NCBI GenBank assembly: GCA_037447655.1
Contig: JBBHKE010002695.1
Location: forward strand, 1-20,607
Reading direction: 5' to 3'
Length of the DNA stretch: 20,607 nt
Source of the DNA: Zygnema cylindricum
Lineage: Eukaryota > Streptophyta > Zygnematophyceae > Zygnematales > Zygnemataceae
Of the stretch, positions 19,001-20,607 are shown piece by piece. Every line of letters begins with the position of its first letter. Position 1 is the first letter of the stretch. The translations under genes were made by a program, and so were the position numbers. The notes beneath the pieces are model-generated. The model made no database searches. It was not told the origin of the DNA and worked only from the letters and a program-made list of their open reading frames with translations.

Positions 19001-20522
19001 TATGGTTACAAAAATTATTACAGAAAGAACATATTACTTATATTTATATATAATGTGAAAATAATATTATTATTTTTATTGTTATAAACGAAAGCAAACA
19101 CCCTCTTCCCAGTTATTTAATCACACGTAATCAGTTTTTAAAAACAAAAGTTTAGACGAAAACATCGCAACTTTTCTGTAAATTTGATCGCATTTAAAAT
19201 GAAATTTAAAAGAAAGAGGGAAAGAACTCCCAAATTTAAAAGAAAAAAAAAATACGAACTTTTCCGTAAATTTAATCGCATTTGACGTCAAATTTAACAA
19301 AACTTGTCGAAGTCGAACCGGGTCCCCGACGACCATTTCCGGAACATTCTCCTCCACCGTAAGAGAAAGCTGAAAAAAAAAGAAAAATACGAAATTTAGA
19401 GCTTATTCTCCACCTAAAAAAAAAAACAAAAAAAAAAACAAAAACGAAAACAAAAACCAAATAGATAAAAAAACATCCCTACATTAAGTTTCTTTTCCTG
19501 GGCCACTACTTCCAGTCTTCTCTTGTAACCGATCGTAGATGAAACTCGACCAAAAAAAAAAAAAGGCACGAAAAAAAAGAAAAAAAAAATACCTTAAGTT
19601 TCTTTTCCTGGGCCACAACTTCCAATAATTTCAAAGCTTCTCTCGTAACCGATCGTAAATCAAAATCGATATTTTCAATTTCGACGGTTCGAGAATCCAA
19701 TTTACTTAAATCCAAAATATCGCTTATAATTCGTAAAAGATTATCTCCCGAGGTTCGAATAATATTCAAATATCCTCTTTGTTCGTCCGTTAGTGGAGTT
19801 TTTAATAAAAGTTCTGCGACTCCAATAACGCCTGTATTGAAAAAGCCCAAATTTGCAAAAAAAAAACAAATTAACCAAAATCTAAAAAACTCCTCCGGAA
19901 AACGTTAGCAAGTGGTAAAAAAGCGTTGAAAAGAGTTAAAAACATAAAAAGAAGTAGAGAATTTCTTGATAAACTGCAAATATTGAAGAAAGTTAATATT
20001 CATAAAAGTTCCACGACTTCGATAACTCGTGTTTTAAAAACACAACCCAAATTTGCACACAGTAATAACAAGAATAATAACAATACTAGAAATACTCGCA
20101 ATATTAACAACAATAACAATACTAACAACAATAACAACAATAACACTAAAAACAGTGACAACAATAACAATAACAACACTAAAAACAATAACAACAATAA
20201 CACTAAAAACAGTAACAACAACAATAACAATAATAACAGTCATAACAATAATGGCAATAATAACAATTATGACAACAATAACAACTAAAACAACAATAAC
20301 AACAATAACAATAATAGCAACAATAATAACAATAATAACAATAATAACGATACTAACACTAATAATAAAAATCAAAGGTTAACTAAATACCATAAAACAG
20401 CTCCGGAAAGCGTTAAAAAACGCTGTTTTTTTTTCCTACATTCATTTATTTCAACTGCCATTAATCGGTGGCCGAATTTCGTGACTCGAATTCGCCAAAA
20501 AACGACTTTTAACGCTCCCCAT
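16004..20522 (-). CDS. Hybrid histidine kinase (HisKA-HATPase-receiver), seven exons, N-terminus incomplete
   Basis: Two-component phosphorelay kinase. It autophosphorylates a His and passes phosphate to its own receiver Asp. Exons: 20522-20459, 19831-19593, 19369-19260, 18940-18781, 17359-17322, 16870-16507, 16264-16004. All phases join, giving 1,236 nt and 411 aa from the first visible in-frame ATG. H-box: [14 protein letters not shown] (His14; canonical is HEIRTP). N-box: NLTSNAIKF (127-135). G1: CDTGLGI (Asp172). F-box: RLFQAF. G2: GGTGLGLAIS, spread over exons 5-6. Receiver: LVAEDNPVN (acidic pair 282-283), [11 protein letters not shown] (phospho-acceptor Asp326, first codon of exon 7), Thr360 and Lys382 (LTKP). 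No sensor or membrane segment is visible, so upstream exons probably lie beyond the window, or the protein starts here. An HPt protein and output regulator would be needed but are not in the window. Exon 1 to 2 needs either a GC donor or a one-residue insertion. Confidence 0.88.
16320..16502 (-). repeat. Intron of tandem copies of the exon 6 donor region
   Basis: The exon 6 end (TTCTTATG/GTATGT, near 16507) is followed in the intron by a similar block at 16434-16408 (GTGGTTCTTATGGTACGGTA) and a weaker one at about 16365-16340 (GTTCGTACGGTATATTTTC). Each is followed by TTCACAC/ACACAAA-like and TTTATCRTTTTCGTTT words. The intron is thus about three diverged units of 70-90 bp. Confidence 0.6.
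17602..17709 (+). pseudogene. Possible tyrosine-recombinase C-terminal fragment
   Basis: On the plus strand inside a kinase intron, a short frame reads [20 protein letters not shown] and continues about 15 residues. The I-x-G-R-W-x-S-D-x-F pattern resembles the segment around the last catalytic residues of tyrosine recombinases from DIRS- or Crypton-like elements. It is preceded by an acceptor-like ATTTCAG. No other recombinase motif is visible nearby. If real, it is a dead fragment. Confidence 0.35.
18110..18480 (+). repeat. Degenerate (GTTTCN)n hexamer repeat
   Basis: Long stretch of TTTCCG/TTTCTG/TTTCAG units, purest at 18247-18275 (CCGTTTCCGTTTCCGTTTCT). A weaker relative lies at 17385-17480. 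Both are in the 17360-18780 kinase intron. Plus-strand frames here are repeat artefacts. Confidence 0.7.
18486..18702 (+). mobile_element. Diverged TATCG hAT-like MITE in a kinase intron
   Basis: The left end TGGTGTTGTGCATCG and right end CGGTACACAACACTA are inverted repeats matching at about 13 of 15 positions. The interior has CGATATATCG and TATCGG words and a segment ATCGATTATTGGTAAGAGGC similar to copy B (2078-2097). The target duplication is no longer clear (TGAAACAT against CGAAAATC). Confidence 0.65.
19166..19209 (+). repeat. Intronic copy of the exon 3 end
   Basis: The block aligns with 19255-19297, the 3' end of kinase exon 3 and its donor (coding sense for NAIKFTEK). Shared words are AACTTTTCYGTAAATTTRAT and CGCATTT. 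The copy keeps a GT at the donor position. Confidence 0.75.
19481..19550 (+). repeat. Intronic copy of the exon 2 end
   Basis: Aligns with 19591-19670, the 3' end of exon 2. The first 35 bases differ at only about three positions (TTAAGTTTCTTTTCCTGGGC shared), then there is a gap of about 13 bases, then TCTYGTAACCGATCGTARAT. In coding sense it reads LRSVTRE and soon stops. The donor GT is retained (AAT/GTAGGG). Confidence 0.85.
20000..20056 (+). repeat. Intronic copy of the exon 2 start
   Basis: Aligns with 19803-19855, the 5' end of exon 2 plus its acceptor region (ATAAAAGTTC, CGACTYC, ATAAC, CCCAAATTTGC shared). The copy has lost the AG acceptor (CACGAG in place of ACAGGC in coding sense). 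Further homology beyond the AAC tract (CTCCGGAAA(A/G)CGTTA at 19893 and 20401) suggests a longer original duplication. Confidence 0.75.
20060..20380 (+). repeat. (AAC/AAT)n trinucleotide tract
   Basis: About 300 bp of AAC and AAT units in the first visible kinase intron. The Asn/Thr/Ile-rich frames on the plus strand and Val/Leu/Ile-rich frames on the minus strand come from this repeat. Confidence 0.92.
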
Positions 20523-20607
20523 TTTCAGTTTTTTTTTTTTTTTTTTGAAAACTTAGATACACATATATATAAATATACACACAATTTAAAAAAAAAAAAA
20601 AAAAAAA
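20523..20607. other. Window edge with homopolymers
   Basis: T-run at about 20528-20546 and A-run at 20587-20607 surround a TATATA-rich stretch. Upstream kinase exons or a promoter could lie here or beyond. No clear acceptor precedes the H-box exon except a weak GGGGAG/C at 20516-20515. Confidence 0.4.

Noticed and set aside
20000-20382. Long Asn-, Thr- or hydrophobic-rich frames on both strands
   Set aside because: They derive from the AAC/AAT trinucleotide tract inside a kinase intron.

Overview
The window looks like nuclear DNA from an AT-rich, intron-rich eukaryote. Three coding loci can be read through spliceosomal introns (GT-AG, with one possible GC-AG). Intergenic space is full of transposon relics and simple repeats, and no operon or bacterial ribosome-binding-site logic is visible. 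A hybrid histidine kinase plus an array of GCCACGTCA motifs would fit a green-lineage (for example streptophyte) alga, but other algae or protists also carry such kinases. Lineage is inference, not shown.

Layout. 1-2024: degenerate repeats and MITE fragments, with no convincing gene. 2025-7447: a nested transposon cluster. A hAT-type MITE (starting at 2025) was split by a 4.4-kb autonomous-type hAT element (2361-6788). That element has matching terminal inverted repeats, an 8-bp target duplication, ACCGACCG subterminal repeats and a decayed hAT transposase gene on the minus strand (6149-3840). The hAT carries its own TA-flanked insertion (2603-3242). A second complete hAT MITE (6808-7221, perfect 15-bp TIRs and 8-bp TSD) sits at the right edge, followed by a TA-flanked MITE (7231-7445) with a second copy at 12368-12562. 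7545-10623: a plus-strand two-exon gene of unknown family (464 aa predicted), preceded by about a dozen CACGTC-core motifs. 10624-16003: mostly non-coding, with an 11-bp minisatellite, G-rich and CT-rich tracts and unrecognised sequence. 16004-20522 (minus): a seven-exon hybrid histidine kinase (HisKA, HATPase_c, receiver; 411 aa from the first visible ATG), truncated at its N-terminus by the window edge or starting at the H-box.

The most unusual observation is that introns of the kinase gene contain decayed duplicates of the neighbouring exon edges, including the splice-junction region. This occurs at four junctions, as if the introns grew by local duplication across splice sites. No dedicated novel multi-gene system is evident. 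The exon joins are deduced by reading phase and family motifs and have not been tested against transcripts.
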